Below, piece after piece: positions 23,919 through 36,200 of a DNA stretch of 64,000 bases. Location of the stretch: the NCBI GenBank assembly GCA_023055505.1, contig JALIRH010000004.1, positions 23,431,368 through 23,495,367 of the forward strand. The letters run 5' to 3'. The position numbers and the translations under genes are program-made. Below the pieces are notes generated by a model. The model had not been told where the DNA came from, made no database searches, and saw only the letters and a program-made list of their open reading frames with translations. This DNA is from Callipepla californica brunnescens. Taxonomy: Eukaryota; Chordata; Aves; Galliformes; Odontophoridae. Every line of letters starts with the position of its first letter. Position 1 is the first letter of the stretch.

Positions 23919-26548
23919 TTTTCCAGTGTAGAATACTGTGCTAAATGATTTCAAGTCTTTGCTGTTAGTCCACCCCAGCTTCTAGACCTCATAAAACCTA
24001 TCCTTTGTCATTACGTATGAATTCATCACTGACTTTTGTAGATCATTTTATAAATTATGCAGTTTGAATGTCACAAAGTATCATTCCTAATGGACTCATT
24101 TTTTAGAAGAGTTGTAAATTACTGCTTCAGGTAAAATACATAAAATCTTAGGCCTACAGAAAAAAAAAAAATCTTTAAGGTTAACAGACAGGCTTGACCA
24201 AATTCAGGGCTCTTCTGATTGCAGGTTCTGTTTCATAACACAAAACAAATACAAAAGGAGAGAGGCGGTCTGCTTAACTTAACAAGCAAGCCTTCGTGAG
24301 ACCCCAAGTCTTGAATAACAGAACATCTCAATGTAGGACTCAAGTTTACCAAGATTTAAGACTTTTAAGCTACCCTTTGTGACCTAGGATGAAAGAGCCT
24401 TATTTTCAAAATTGTCAAATTGGTTATTTGATATTGTTTGTTAGGAAAAATGAGACAATCGTACAGAGTTATACATTTTTACAGAGCTGTCTAAAAATGG
24501 GAGTAGAAATCCTAACTCTGGCTACCATCTGTATTTGGAGAGTACAGTCTAAGGTTTGTTACAGAACTGTATAAAGTTCTCTGAGCTAGAAGAGCTGTCA
24601 GAATGCCTAAAATCGTCATATATATTTATGAAAGAAATAGTTGGTAAGTGGTTTACACTGTTCCAATATCCACCGGCAGTAAAGCCATCCACCTGCTTTA
24701 TTAAAAAGATATAAGTAGCCATTAATTTAACCTATTTTTAGCTGTAAAGCAAGCAGCAAGATATTTTGACAGATATGGCTCTGAATCATTTGGTAAAATA
24801 AAATTAAAACAAACAAACAAAAACCAGATACAGGAACACAGCATTACTAACATTTTCCCCTTCAGCTGTTATCTGTGAATGTTAGATCCGTGCAAATAGA
24901 AGATGAGCTAAATATCACTGGGAAATTTATCACCTTTTTTTTCCCCTTCAGTTGAGGATATATTTATAAAATGTGTTGTAAATTATACAGGATAAGAAAA
25001 GTTTAAATTCTCCTGTATTGCTCCACACTCCTGTATTGCTTCATACACTGAATATTACAACACATTTATCAAACAAGATGCTTGCAAGATCAGAAGAATT
25101 CTGTGGTTTAGTTGTGTGTGAAATCTGTGCTCGATTCTGTTACTCCCAGGCTACAGCAGACTGGGCAACTAGCAGATTTCACATGGTAAACGATCTCTTG
25201 GCCATTTTGTGAAAACTATTTTAATTATTGTAATAGTGCTCAAGCACAAAACAGGGAACTAGCCTGTTTCATCCTCTCCTGACTCACATTTAGAATAGTG
25301 GCATCTCTGCATATTCATTTCCTATAGTTGAGTGGCATCCATGAAGTGCTCATGTTTTAAAATATATCAGATCATCTGATGTTGCAGTTTAAATAATTTA
25401 CACTGGTGCTGGTTCTTGCACTTAAAGTATCCTTTCTCAAAGAACAGGATCACAAAATGGAAATTCATTTCTGATAGATACTTGGGTCTGCACACTTCCA
25501 CTCACAAAGTGCTCAGAAAATTCACACAGTAATCTTATATATTTGTGAATCTATTTGGAAAACATTTTCACTATACAAATAGCTAATAAATATTCACAGC
25601 TAACAGTTTACAAGATAACTTCTACATTAATTCAGTGCTGGCTAGTCATTTGTGGGAGTAGTTTCTGCACCAAGTGTCTTTTGAATCTTACAAATACATT
25701 TCACATTTGAAGTATAACGTGAACAATCCAATTCAACATGTATTTTGCTAGTACTTAAGCTTTTGCTTAAATTCACATCTATAAGTGAAAGCAAACCCTC
25801 ATTGCTTTTGAGCTCAAGTGAGCATTAGTAGATTTTTTCCATCTCTCGGTCAGCTCAAGTAATTGCATCCTTCTGACCTAGATTTTTCTGCAGTTGCAGC
25901 TCAATAAAGCCTTCTTCACCTTGTCCTGTACAGTGTTGTGTAAAACTCCTGTGTGCTGTGAGGTAGTTGCCACATTCCAGTGCAATAAAGCCATTGGGAG
26001 TGTAGTGTGTTTATTACATCTTTTGGGATCCTTTGATGCAGGGCCCTGAGAAAGATTTATTTCACACCCTTCATAATTACAGAATACAATAAACCACATT
26101 AAACTTAAGAATGTGTTACCTAAATTCAGGCACAGATATGTTCCTACATGGTTAAATAGAATTTTTTTTATTTCACAAACCTAGAAAACACCTTCTACTT
26201 TCTTTAAATTCGGTGACAGACATACTTAACACATACTAAAGCACACAGCACTTCAAATTGCTGTGTTTAAGCATTCATGTTTCATAATTTTGGCTCTAAC
26301 TATGTGTTTGCCTAACTGTAAACACTACATTTCTTTCATTACCAGGTGCTGTAAGGGTTATAGTTGTTTATAAGGTACTTCGAGATAATTAAGGGAAAGA
26401 ATTACAGGAGCACAAAGCATCATAATGTTGTTTCTCTAAATAGTGATCACAGGCAGAGGCTGTGTTATCTATAACAGCAATCATTTTTTCATATGCTCAT
26501 TTTCTTGAATAAACTTAAATTGAATCTACAGATCTTTGGTTAACTTAC

Positions 26549-26726
26549 CAGAACAGGTCCGTTCCTGAGGATCACAGATAGACAACAGAGGATGCATTTG
26601 GTTATTAGGGAAGGTTTTCCACTCAAGACATCGCTGCTCAGCAACTAGCAGTGTCTCAAAGCTGCTCTCCAACTGTTGGAGAACCAAACAAGGAGAGCAG
26701 AGTAAGGCATTTAGGAGCACAGGGTA
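26549..26726 (-). other. Candidate minus-strand exon, 178 bp, fully open
   Basis: On the minus strand CCTGTTTTTCAG forms a strong acceptor, and 178 bp later TCTG then GTAAGTTAAC forms a strong donor. Only the phase 0 frame is open, for 59 codons with no stop, and it leaves in phase 1. The peptide is Leu/Cys-rich at the start, then reads SSFETLLVAEQRCLEWK and CDPQERTCSG. An internal acceptor (TCCAACAG) would give a shorter exon in the same frame. This is the best single exon candidate in the window outside the first gene, but the peptide is unrecognised and no conserved domain is visible. Confidence 0.32.
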
Positions 26727-27717
26727 CTGAAAAACAGGAAAAACGTGTTTTAATCGTGAGTTTGCCATGAAAGCACAGCCAGGAGGGAGTCAGAGCCCAG
26801 GATGTGAAATCTGAAAGTATCTCAGGATACAGAAGACTGCTTTGGAACTAAGAACGTTTTCTCCCTGCAGAATATAATCTGGAGTTATTTACTACTTCAC
26901 ACCTGAAATTTTGTCAGCAAATCATCAAAGTAAATATTATCAGCACTGTTGTAGAATCATTAAATATTTCAAACTCCTCTACAAAATCTCTTCCTCATCT
27001 ACTGGCATTCTCAGTTGATGTTCACTACCATTTCTTGCCATGTAAGGAAACTATGTAGTTTTGATCAAAAATCCACGTATGAATCAGCCTGCATCTCACA
27101 CATCTACAGGATACCAGGGCATCTTGCCAAGCTTTTAGTTATTTCTGCTCACACAAATGTGTGATTTCCCTCCTTTTGGTTGCCCTACTATTTATTTCAC
27201 AACTGCAGCAGCATTTCTCTACAAGACATTTTCCCCCTGCACACCACTCAGGGATGCTCCCAGCCACAGCCTCCTCAGCCAACCCTTGCCTGACAGCCTC
27301 CTGCACTTCTCTACCAGCAGAGCCAAACCCACCACAGGTGCATCACTGTGGCTTGGTCAGTCCATAGCCATTGGGGCAGCCAAAAGCAAGGGAGAAGAGA
27401 GACACACAGGGAACCACAGCCCTTCATTGTTTGTAGGGCCACAAAGTGCCTTCCAGGCCAGGGCATGCACATCACAGGAGTTAAAGTGGACCAAAAGCCT
27501 GCCTCACATGCCAGCAGTACCCAGCACAAGACAGAATGCAAGAGACACCAGAGTTTCTGCGTGAGGGGAGATCCATGGCATTTTATGCAGTGTCTACAAA
27601 ATATCATGGTGGAAACTTTCACTGACACTTCTGAGTGTTCAGTGTTCGTTGCGAGTCAGGTTGTGATCTGCAGTCCTCCTGCACACAAGCTCTCCTCAGG
27701 TAGCTTTCCACACTCAC

Positions 27718-27786
27718 CTGAATCTGAGGGCTCTGCCCAAATTTTCTGCAGGAATTTTAGAGTATTCATGAGGAAGTGATGTTTCC
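27718..27786 (-). other. Candidate minus-strand exon, 69 bp
   Basis: A perfect donor (CAG then GTGAGT) lies 69 bp after an acceptor-like TTTAGTGTCAG. Two frames are open; the phase 1 to phase 1 frame includes FLMNTLKFLQKIWAEPSD. A stronger internal acceptor (ATTCCTGCAG) gives a 32-bp exon instead. The phases do not join directly to the 26549-26726 candidate, which needs phase 0 entry. Confidence 0.2.
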
Positions 27787-28958
27787 CTGACACTAAACAT
27801 CAGTCTATAGACTTCCACACATCTATAATTCATTTTCATAGGACTTAGGTTTTTTTGTGGGCACTTCATGCAACATCACTTCAGCAGTGCTTCCAGTGCT
27901 GCTTCAAGCCCAGTTCTGAGTGCAACAGTTCCAGTTACATTTAGTAGATTTTAGTGGTTTTTCCTCCCCTCATACACCTATGTTTCCCTTTTGTTTTAGA
28001 ATAGTTTTGCTGTGATTCCATTATCACAAATAACAGCATTTCCCTGACTTTTAGCTCAATTGTGGAATGAGGAACAGAAGGTGAGGGGCCTCTGGGTTGC
28101 TTTGTCCCAGGCACTCCCACTCAAACATCTGCCTTTGCGGGGCAGTTTGGTGACACAATTTGGAAGAAGAACCCCCATACTCCTGGAGCAGCAGAAAAGA
28201 AACACCAGGCGTTCCCTACAGCCTCTGTGTAGGGAAAAAGTGAGGCCAGGAGGGAAGGAGCTGGCAGCTGAAGAAGCGCTTCTTGTCATCTTACCCTGTA
28301 GGAACCACTAACTGTCAGCTGCTGCAGAAACACTGCAGCACATGACAAATTGTATTTTACATAAACAAAACGAGCAAGAAGTGATGAGGCACTGCTAACC
28401 TCCTAACCTAACTCCTGCTCCTAGACCAAGCTTTGCACTGTTTCTCAATCATATTTCCATTATCTGAACAGAGGTAAGGTTTATTAAATTATGAAAAGTA
28501 ATTGAGCTGAACATGAAATTAATCATTATGAACTGCAAGTAACAAAAACCATAAACAACAAGCAAAGAACAAAAAAAAAAAGCTAAAAAAGGAAAATAGT
28601 ACTAAAACAGAGATAAGATATACATGCTACCCATTTTCTGTTTCTGTATGCATAGAAGAAAGCTTTTATTTTTGTTTCATTCTTGTTTGCACACTGCCAG
28701 ACCCACTAGCAGAGGGGCGTACCTGGCATACAATGAGAAAGCCCTATAACAGTGATATTTCATGGAGTTTAACTAAGACAGTGTATGGCCCTATGGCTTA
28801 CAGCATGAACTGCTGCCCCTTTTAACAAAACACGCATAAGCTATTTTAGAACAGTTTACTGCCTGCTACTCTATTTAGACAGCAGGCTGGGCAGCTACTG
28901 AAGCTTGGCCTGATCTGCACATGGTTCACAGGAATCATGCAAGTTCTCCAAGAAGGAA

Positions 28959-28985
28959 GATTGCTACCACAGACTGGTAGCAATC
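28959..28985. repeat. Perfect 11-bp inverted repeat, 5-base loop
   Basis: The arms GATTGCTACCA (28959-28969) and TGGTAGCAATC (28975-28985) are exact reverse complements around CAGAC. The stem has mixed base composition, so it would be fairly stable as RNA or single-stranded DNA, but pairing does not extend outward as a microRNA precursor would need. Confidence 0.85.
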
Positions 28986-30063
28986 AGCAGTGAAGCAAGA
29001 CTCAGTGGTTGGCTTAAGCTAACTCCCAGCTTGCACCTGTGTGTACCACACCCTCAGCACTGCACATGCAGCAAGAACACTCCTCATGGACCTTTGTACA
29101 GCTATGGCTGTACCTGAACAGAGGGGCAGCAGCTGGACTCACAAAGCCTGTGGGGCACATGCAAGTGCCAACATGCCTCTGCAGTGCCCCAGCAACAGCA
29201 CAGCCAAAAGAACACAAATGGGCTTCTGAGGTAGTCATACCTTTCTGCTGTCCCCTTGGGTCAGAAAAAGCATATATTTTGTTATAGTTATTTCACATTT
29301 TACCTGGCACATTCTTCAAAAAAATGTAAGGAAAATTTTACTGAATAAACCTGTGATGCTACCAGGGCTGTCTGTAGCTCTGCTGCTCCTTCAAAGCCAC
29401 TTGCGTGGTGTTAGGCTCACAGGGTCAGAAGGGTCAGGCTTCTGAAATTCAGGAGCTGCTGGTATAGGACTACGAGAGATCCAACTGAGAGCAAAGGAGC
29501 CTATGGGGCCAGGACAGAGCAGAGCAGACCTAAGGGAGCCTGCCCTTGTGAAAGCAGCAGGGTCACAAGGCCCAACAAACTTCTCTGCACAGACTAAAAA
29601 CTTACCAGAAGTCAAACCAGAAAAAAAAACACTGATTTTCAGACTTGGTCCTTAGTCTTACTGAATACTAATCTTTCTTTTGAGTGTAACAATACTGAAA
29701 CAATTCCTCAGCTACACTCGTGTTTTTACTGGAGGCTTGCTCCGTCTCAGCAAGCAAGAGGTAGAAATGATACTCAAGAGCCTCTGTTCACCACCCCAGG
29801 TAAGAGCCAGCAAGGAAATAAAGCCTTTCCCTTTGCCAAAATCTGCTGTCCTAGTAAGCTCTAGCAGAAGCCAGGACATGAGTACAGAAATGCCTTTATA
29901 AATCACTACAGAAGTTAACAGTTAGAGTGAAGGTGCTGCACTCAACAATTTGACCACATACAGCTGCCCTACCCAGCTGAAGGTGCTCAGTCTCATTTCA
30001 CACACAGTCAGCAAAGCCATTTACCCAGCTCCCCATCTCTCCACTCTGCTCTGCTGTTACCAG

Positions 30064-30247
30064 GGAAGCAGCTAGAGCAGGGGATCCTGTCCAGTGATAT
30101 CAGCCTGCTCCCAGCCATTACTTTGCCAGGATGCCAGACCCCTCCCAGCACATGGGGCTGGCTACATGCAAGCAGTGCAGTGTCTGGGCACATCTCAGCC
30201 TCTGCCTCCCTGACCAGGGTGATGGTACCCACCTACAGAAGGTGCAG
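30064..30247 (+). other. Candidate plus-strand exon, 184 bp
   Basis: A long pyrimidine-rich stretch (CCCATCTCTCCACTCTGCTC and on to TTACCAG) makes a very good acceptor at 30063, and CAG then GTGAGTAAG is a near-perfect donor at 30247. One of three frames is open for all 60 codons (includes KQLEQGILSSDISLLPA), entered and left with two bases of a codon. The region is GC-richer than its surroundings. No domain is recognised; a plus-strand noncoding RNA exon is equally possible. Confidence 0.28.
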
Positions 30248-33200
30248 GTGAGTAAGCCTCTCCTGCTTCTGGATAGGCAGGGATTTGCTGCTGAGCATGT
30301 GCACAGGGATAGGCACATTAACAAGCAGCAGCACATGCTGCACCTGTGGATCAAGTCCAGGCACAGGGCAAGCAGTGGGAAAACTAAGGCCCATCCTGCT
30401 CAAACAGAGGCAACATCAGTTGTTAGAAAGCTGGTTGTGTTGCTCTTCCTCCAGATGTGGCTGCAGGAAGACAGAATTGGCTTGCACATGAGCTGTGCCA
30501 CTAACAACTATGAGCATTAGCATCCATGGCATGGAAACCTTCTCAAACTCATTAAACTAGGCCCAGGACTTACATAAACATTTGGGTTCACAGGAATGCA
30601 GGCATGTTTTAGTTGACTAGGAAGTGGTAAATTAATTCAGAACTGTAACCACTTCTCAGCTGAAGATATAATAATTTGCATCTGAAAATTACATAGTAAA
30701 TAATTTTGTTCTAACATTCTTATGAGCACTTAAGTGTGAGATATCGTTTCAACAAAATGTGGAGATATTTACCCAACATGAACCATTTCTGCCCAAAATA
30801 CTCTTCTATGAAGCTCAAAAGACTGAAGGGATTTTTTCTTAGACAGCTGGTGCTAGCTACAGTGATAGTAAAAATGACATTTTTAGAAAAGGATTACTTA
30901 GTAGTCTGAAAGTTTGAAAAGCAGTACTGATGTCCCTAGACACTTTAATTCCTGGACTTGAGTTACATTGTTTCTGTTCATTCTGATACAGAGCTTTTCA
31001 ACAAAAGCCCTTTGTCCTGACCTTGTGCCTGCTGCCTTCTTATTTTAAGAATGCAATGATAACCTTGTTCAAGCTCTCCAGATGCGCCTGATGTGGAAAA
31101 TAATGTGAAGCATGGATGACAGCTGAATGAATAGTTCTCCATTGTTGATTTATTATGAGGACGCAGAAAACAGTGAAGGTAGATAGGAACAACAGCTGAG
31201 AGCAAGAGAAATTAATCTGAAAACATGGACACAGATACAGATATAGGAATGCCTATAGCAATAGGTGTAGACATACAAGGTGGTCAGTACCCAGAGACCA
31301 GAAGTTCCCACCCCATTATCTATGGACCAGGCTGTCTGAGCCACCCATGAGCCACACTGTGGCTTTGGGAATACCACAGCTACCCTCAAGAGAACCAGCC
31401 CAGGCCCAGTGCAAGCACTCAGGCAGCACCATGCTAACACACAGCTAGGACCAGATAGACCTCAGCTAGCCATTCACAAGAACTAAACCCAATTAAATCT
31501 GCTCAGGGAGCTTCATGCCACACTCCTTGAGATGTCCTGCACTACCCCATGTAACTCCGTGGCAAATATGATAGCTCCATAATTTAAGTGATTAACCAGA
31601 AACATTTCATATTTGTCCTCAGTTTTTTATGTCCATCACCATTCGCTTTGTTTCTCCAACAAGACAGGTGCACTATCTTAAAGATCTTTCTTCTGCTCTG
31701 TAGTTGTGTCCTCTTCAGAGCAGAATTGCTGCAGAGAGAAGGCTAATCATTAACTCATTTCATAAAACTTCTTGCATATAAATGCTTTATCTAGAGCAGA
31801 AATTAACTTATTTAATGTAGTTTTCTGTGGTCCAGAGGGAAAGCCTGGAGTCAGAGTCTATATTTACAATGTTTACATTTTAAGGTGGGCCTCAATAGAG
31901 CCTGGAGAGCAGCATGTGTTACAGACACTGTCAGAGGTGGCAAACTGACAGAGCTCTGGCTGACAGAACTCTGCCAAAATAACAGCTGAAGCAGTTAAAG
32001 CTTTCAGCTACCCACAGCTCCCCTCAGCTGTGTGCTCAGAACCACTTACTTAGTAGCAAACAGCAACATTCAGGGATGCCAAGGCCAAAGGGACCCTGTG
32101 ACAAGGTGTAGGGACATGTGCTCATTGTCTCTGACTCACCAAGCTGGGGGCAGCTCAGTAGCACTGTGCCCAGCAAGCTGGCCCGGCTGGACTAGCAGCA
32201 TGCCTCACTTCAAGCCTACCAGGAGACCACTGCAAAAATGAACTTATCTTTGTACGTGCTTATAGATGTACACACATGTAGGTGGTGTCAGTTTGTGCAT
32301 GCGTGGGGAGGGAAGGTGGTCTGTGAGCTTGTACACCAGCCCCAGCAAGCAAGTACTGATTGTGCTACCAATTGCTCCAGAAGGGAACACAGGCAGCAGC
32401 TCTCTCCCACTTCATAAGCTCCCAATGGCTGTGTGACCCAATATGTGCACTAAGCAGCTCCAGGTTTCCCACCTACCATGGCTTAAAAAGCATTCAGTGC
32501 CTGCAGAAACAATACTGAACTAAAGTGCTGCTCTGAAAAGGGTAATGAGATTTTTGGGCATGATGCTACCACCTATCAAAAAGGCAGCCACTCAAAACAA
32601 GGGGTACTCAGAACTTCCACTGTTGCCCCTATATTTTTCTTGGAACATATTTTTCCTTCAAATTCTTCCTTCCTCTTTCATCTTTGCCTCTCAAGGTAGA
32701 AATATACTTGTTGATGTCACAGGACAGTATAAGGGAGGGCATCTAGGGGGCTTGCAAGGGAAAGCTAGCTCCCAACATCCACTCATTTTCTGCTCTATTC
32801 TGAGATCTCTGAAGGCTGCTTTTTTTCTTACCAGCTAAAGGAAAAAGACATTTCTCCTACAAAAGAAAAAAAATTCTCTCTCCTTCTGAAACAATGCCAG
32901 TATAGATAAGTTCTTAAGTATTAAAGAACCTAAGTATTAAAGAACCCATTGAGTATTACTTGCGTTACTCAGATAAGAACAATTTATCCTCTCAAATAAT
33001 GACAAAAATTTACTGTCCAGTGTTTGTCAAAGCACTACCTTCTGGGATTAGGAAACAATGTATCCTAAGGACAAAAGTAAAAACTAATATGACTTCTAGA
33101 GTAAGAATCACTACTAACTTCCCGTCATCTCACATAATAGTTAAGGCAGCAGGTAACTTGTTTCTCCATTCCCCCCCCCAAGCTTCATTGGATTGAGAAC

Positions 33201-36200
33201 AGTTCTTGGTCATTTGGCCTGACCTATTACTGAGTTTATGTAGTTACAACAGTATTTCAGCAGACAAATGGAAGCCACATCTCAGCTGTACTTCAGTTGT
33301 GGTATTTATTCCCATCTGGGAATTAACCCCATCTGTCTTCATGCAGCAGTCAGCAAGGGCTCAGTGCACAAGAGAACTGCAGGGTCAAGACATATCCCGT
33401 ATAACTAATCTTTTCAGACTTCTGAGTGCAATTGCAACAGGCAGGTGAGCAAGTAGAAATAATATTACTGAAAAATAGAACTCTGAGTCTGGCCTTTCTT
33501 CGGACTTGCATACTGTTTTATAATGCTCTCATACTGCATTCTAATCCTGCTTTCAGTTCATGTGAAGAAATATCTTACCTGTCTATCCTAATTACTTTAT
33601 CTCTAGTATGAAAGTGAGCTTGTACTGAATGTAAAATAGACAGAATCCTGTCAAAAGTATCAAGAAAATAGATAGAAAATGACCTGAAACTGAGCTCTTC
33701 AAGTGAGAAGAAAAACAGTCTGGTTAGATGCCAGAGAGAAGACTAGATGGAGTCAGCAGTTCACTTATCTCCTATGCTTGATGTTCAGAATTGGGAAAAA
33801 AAAAAAAAAAAAAAAACCACTATTTTCCCCGGGATAAGAGCAGCTAGAAGTCTTAATTGTCACAAAGTATAATCTCTCCATTATTTATTTCAGTCTTTGG
33901 ATCTTACATATAATGGGGTTATTCCTAAAACTCATTCTTGCAAACATGACTTTTAGATATTCATAATAGAAATGAAAAAATATGAACAAGTGATGCTGAG
34001 CTCTGTAATCTTACAGCCTGACAAAGGTTATGACTCCTCACCAAATATCTGACTCTATACTATATTTTAGGCTCTGAGTTACACTGCTGAGTCTGTATCA
34101 GGTCTATCAGCCTTTCGGTTGTACCCCACTCAACACCATGACCATATGCAACTGTAGCATCAAATACTCAGTACTGTCCTTCCTCCCCATTCATCTGTTA
34201 CCAACTGCCTTAACACAACCAGTAACTCATGCCATCATTCCCCCATTGCTTTTGATGTAAGTAGCACATATTGCACCTAGTTTTATGCACCTCCAGTACC
34301 AAATGCTCTGCCAGGATGGATCCGGACTAGCTCATTTAGCCTAGAAATATCCACTGCATGTCATTTGACTGTCATCTCTTCCAGATGTATTTTCACCCTC
34401 CCCAAACCTGGATTTTTTAACTGATGCCCTTTCTTTAAACTTTAAAGTGCAAGAGCACATAGAAGACTAACATCAAGCTGCAGAGCAGTACAGCTCCATG
34501 TTGCAGTCACACCTTCCACCGTGAAGTTTTTTGATATTTGATCAGATCTACAAAGCTTTCACCATGGGGTAGGAGAATTCTACTTTACTGTAACAGATAA
34601 GCAAGAGTAAACTTCTGAGAAGAAAGTAATGGAATTGCCATGTGATGTTCTAAGCACAGACCAAAGAAGCCCCTCTGCAACATATTTGAAGTTTTGGTCT
34701 TTTGCCCATCAAGGCAAAGAAAAGAAAACCAATCATTGAATCTGACATAACAGTGGGAAAGCTTCTGGGGGAATACTTCGTTTCTGACAATCTCAGCAAT
34801 GAAGCATGAAAACAACGAGTGGAGCCCCTGTAGATGGCAGTAGTACTTTAAGTTTGTGTGACAGCAGTGGACACAGTAGAAGCTGAGCCAGATTCTCAGA
34901 GGGAAGATGGAGTTGATTGCCAGGGTTCCCTGAAGTGGCTCCTTTTGCTACTAGTCAGCTGGTTACTAATGCCTTTTTCTGTTGGAAGAGAAGCATTTTC
35001 GTGCCTGCCAAATAGCAGAAAGATGTTCCTGAGCCCTGTGGGATTCTCTCTCTTAGTTCCCAGCATAATCAGATCTTACCCCACTTTATCTCCAGTACCA
35101 CAGGTGTTATTGTCAAAAACTTAAGTTCTTCAGGCTCACAGCAGGGCTTGACTTTGTTAGCTTGGAAGAGCACAGCACAGTAATACTTCAACAGCCAGTT
35201 CAGTTACAACAAAAAGTTAATGATTACTTACAACCCTTTTAGTGGCAGACAGCTAGTCTAAAGACAGTACATGAAACAGAACGCTCAGGAAAGATCAAAT
35301 ACCTTCATTCACTGCACACAAATGTCTGAAATGCTTTAACTCTGCTACTTAGAGTTTTCTGTGCTACACAGGTCCTAAAGGATCTGATTTTTGATGTAAA
35401 AACAAAACAAGATTAATGTTCACATTTTCCAGCCTAGGCATCCAACTAATAATGGATTAGTGCTGTGGAGGAGGCCTGAGTAGACTCTTTTCCCCACATC
35501 AGCAGAAGCAAAGGGAGGAGCAGCTGAGCACACCAGGACATCCTTTTTGACAAGGTCTGAGCCAGGTAGCCGGTCTCACATTTGTTTGAAGTTTTTCCAA
35601 AGAACTTGAGGTGAAGAACTACCCTACAGAGACAGCAGTTACTAAAGAACACTGAATCTAAAAAGCTACCAGATTCTCCTCAGCTCCATCCTGACAGCTT
35701 CTCAGTCTAAGCTTGAAAGCCCTGCTGAACATCCCAACCTGACTTTCAACCTCGTTACCTCTCAATGAGATCTCACCTAAGCAGCACAACCCACAGCTAT
35801 GGGAACCTATTAAAGATACCCAAACGTTTCTTCTTGCTGGCATATTCCTATTTACATATGTTAGTGTGGGTACATCTACAAGAACAAGTTTGATTACTGG
35901 ACTGGCTCTGGAGGACAAACGAGCTATTACTTGTAGGGCACGTTGTGAAAAACAGAAATGATCCTAGGGTGTGTGACAGCTATCCACACATACTGGCTCC
36001 CAAGCCCCAGTAGCCTGCTCACAACATGTCTTGGGAATAACCATTTCACTCTCCTGAACTGCCGTGGGCACCCTCACTGCTGTCTGTTACTATTAGCTCT
36101 CATTCAGCTACAAGTGAAGGAGGGCCAGTAGAGCAACAGGGAACAGAAGAAGTTTGGTTTTCAACTCTAATTAGAGTTCGAATCCTTGACAAGATATTGC

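Larger units (their letters stand above)
20623..28958. other. Sequence around the candidate exons
   Basis: Outside the segments listed separately, this region is plain AT-rich DNA with no clear transposon. It holds a two-copy imperfect 18-bp duplication at 25010-25045 (CTCCTGTATTGCT) and short A tracts near 24160 and 28570. A weak match to the terminal bases of an antisense CR1 near 26953 (TAGAATCATTAA) is too short to call. Confidence 0.45.

Noticed and set aside
26945..26965. Possible terminal scrap of antisense CR1 (TAGAATCATTAA)
   Set aside because: Only about a dozen matching bases, and the following sequence does not continue as CR1.
36174..36186. tRNA-like word GAGTTCGAATCC
   Set aside because: The flanking bases do not pair into a T stem and no cloverleaf can be drawn.
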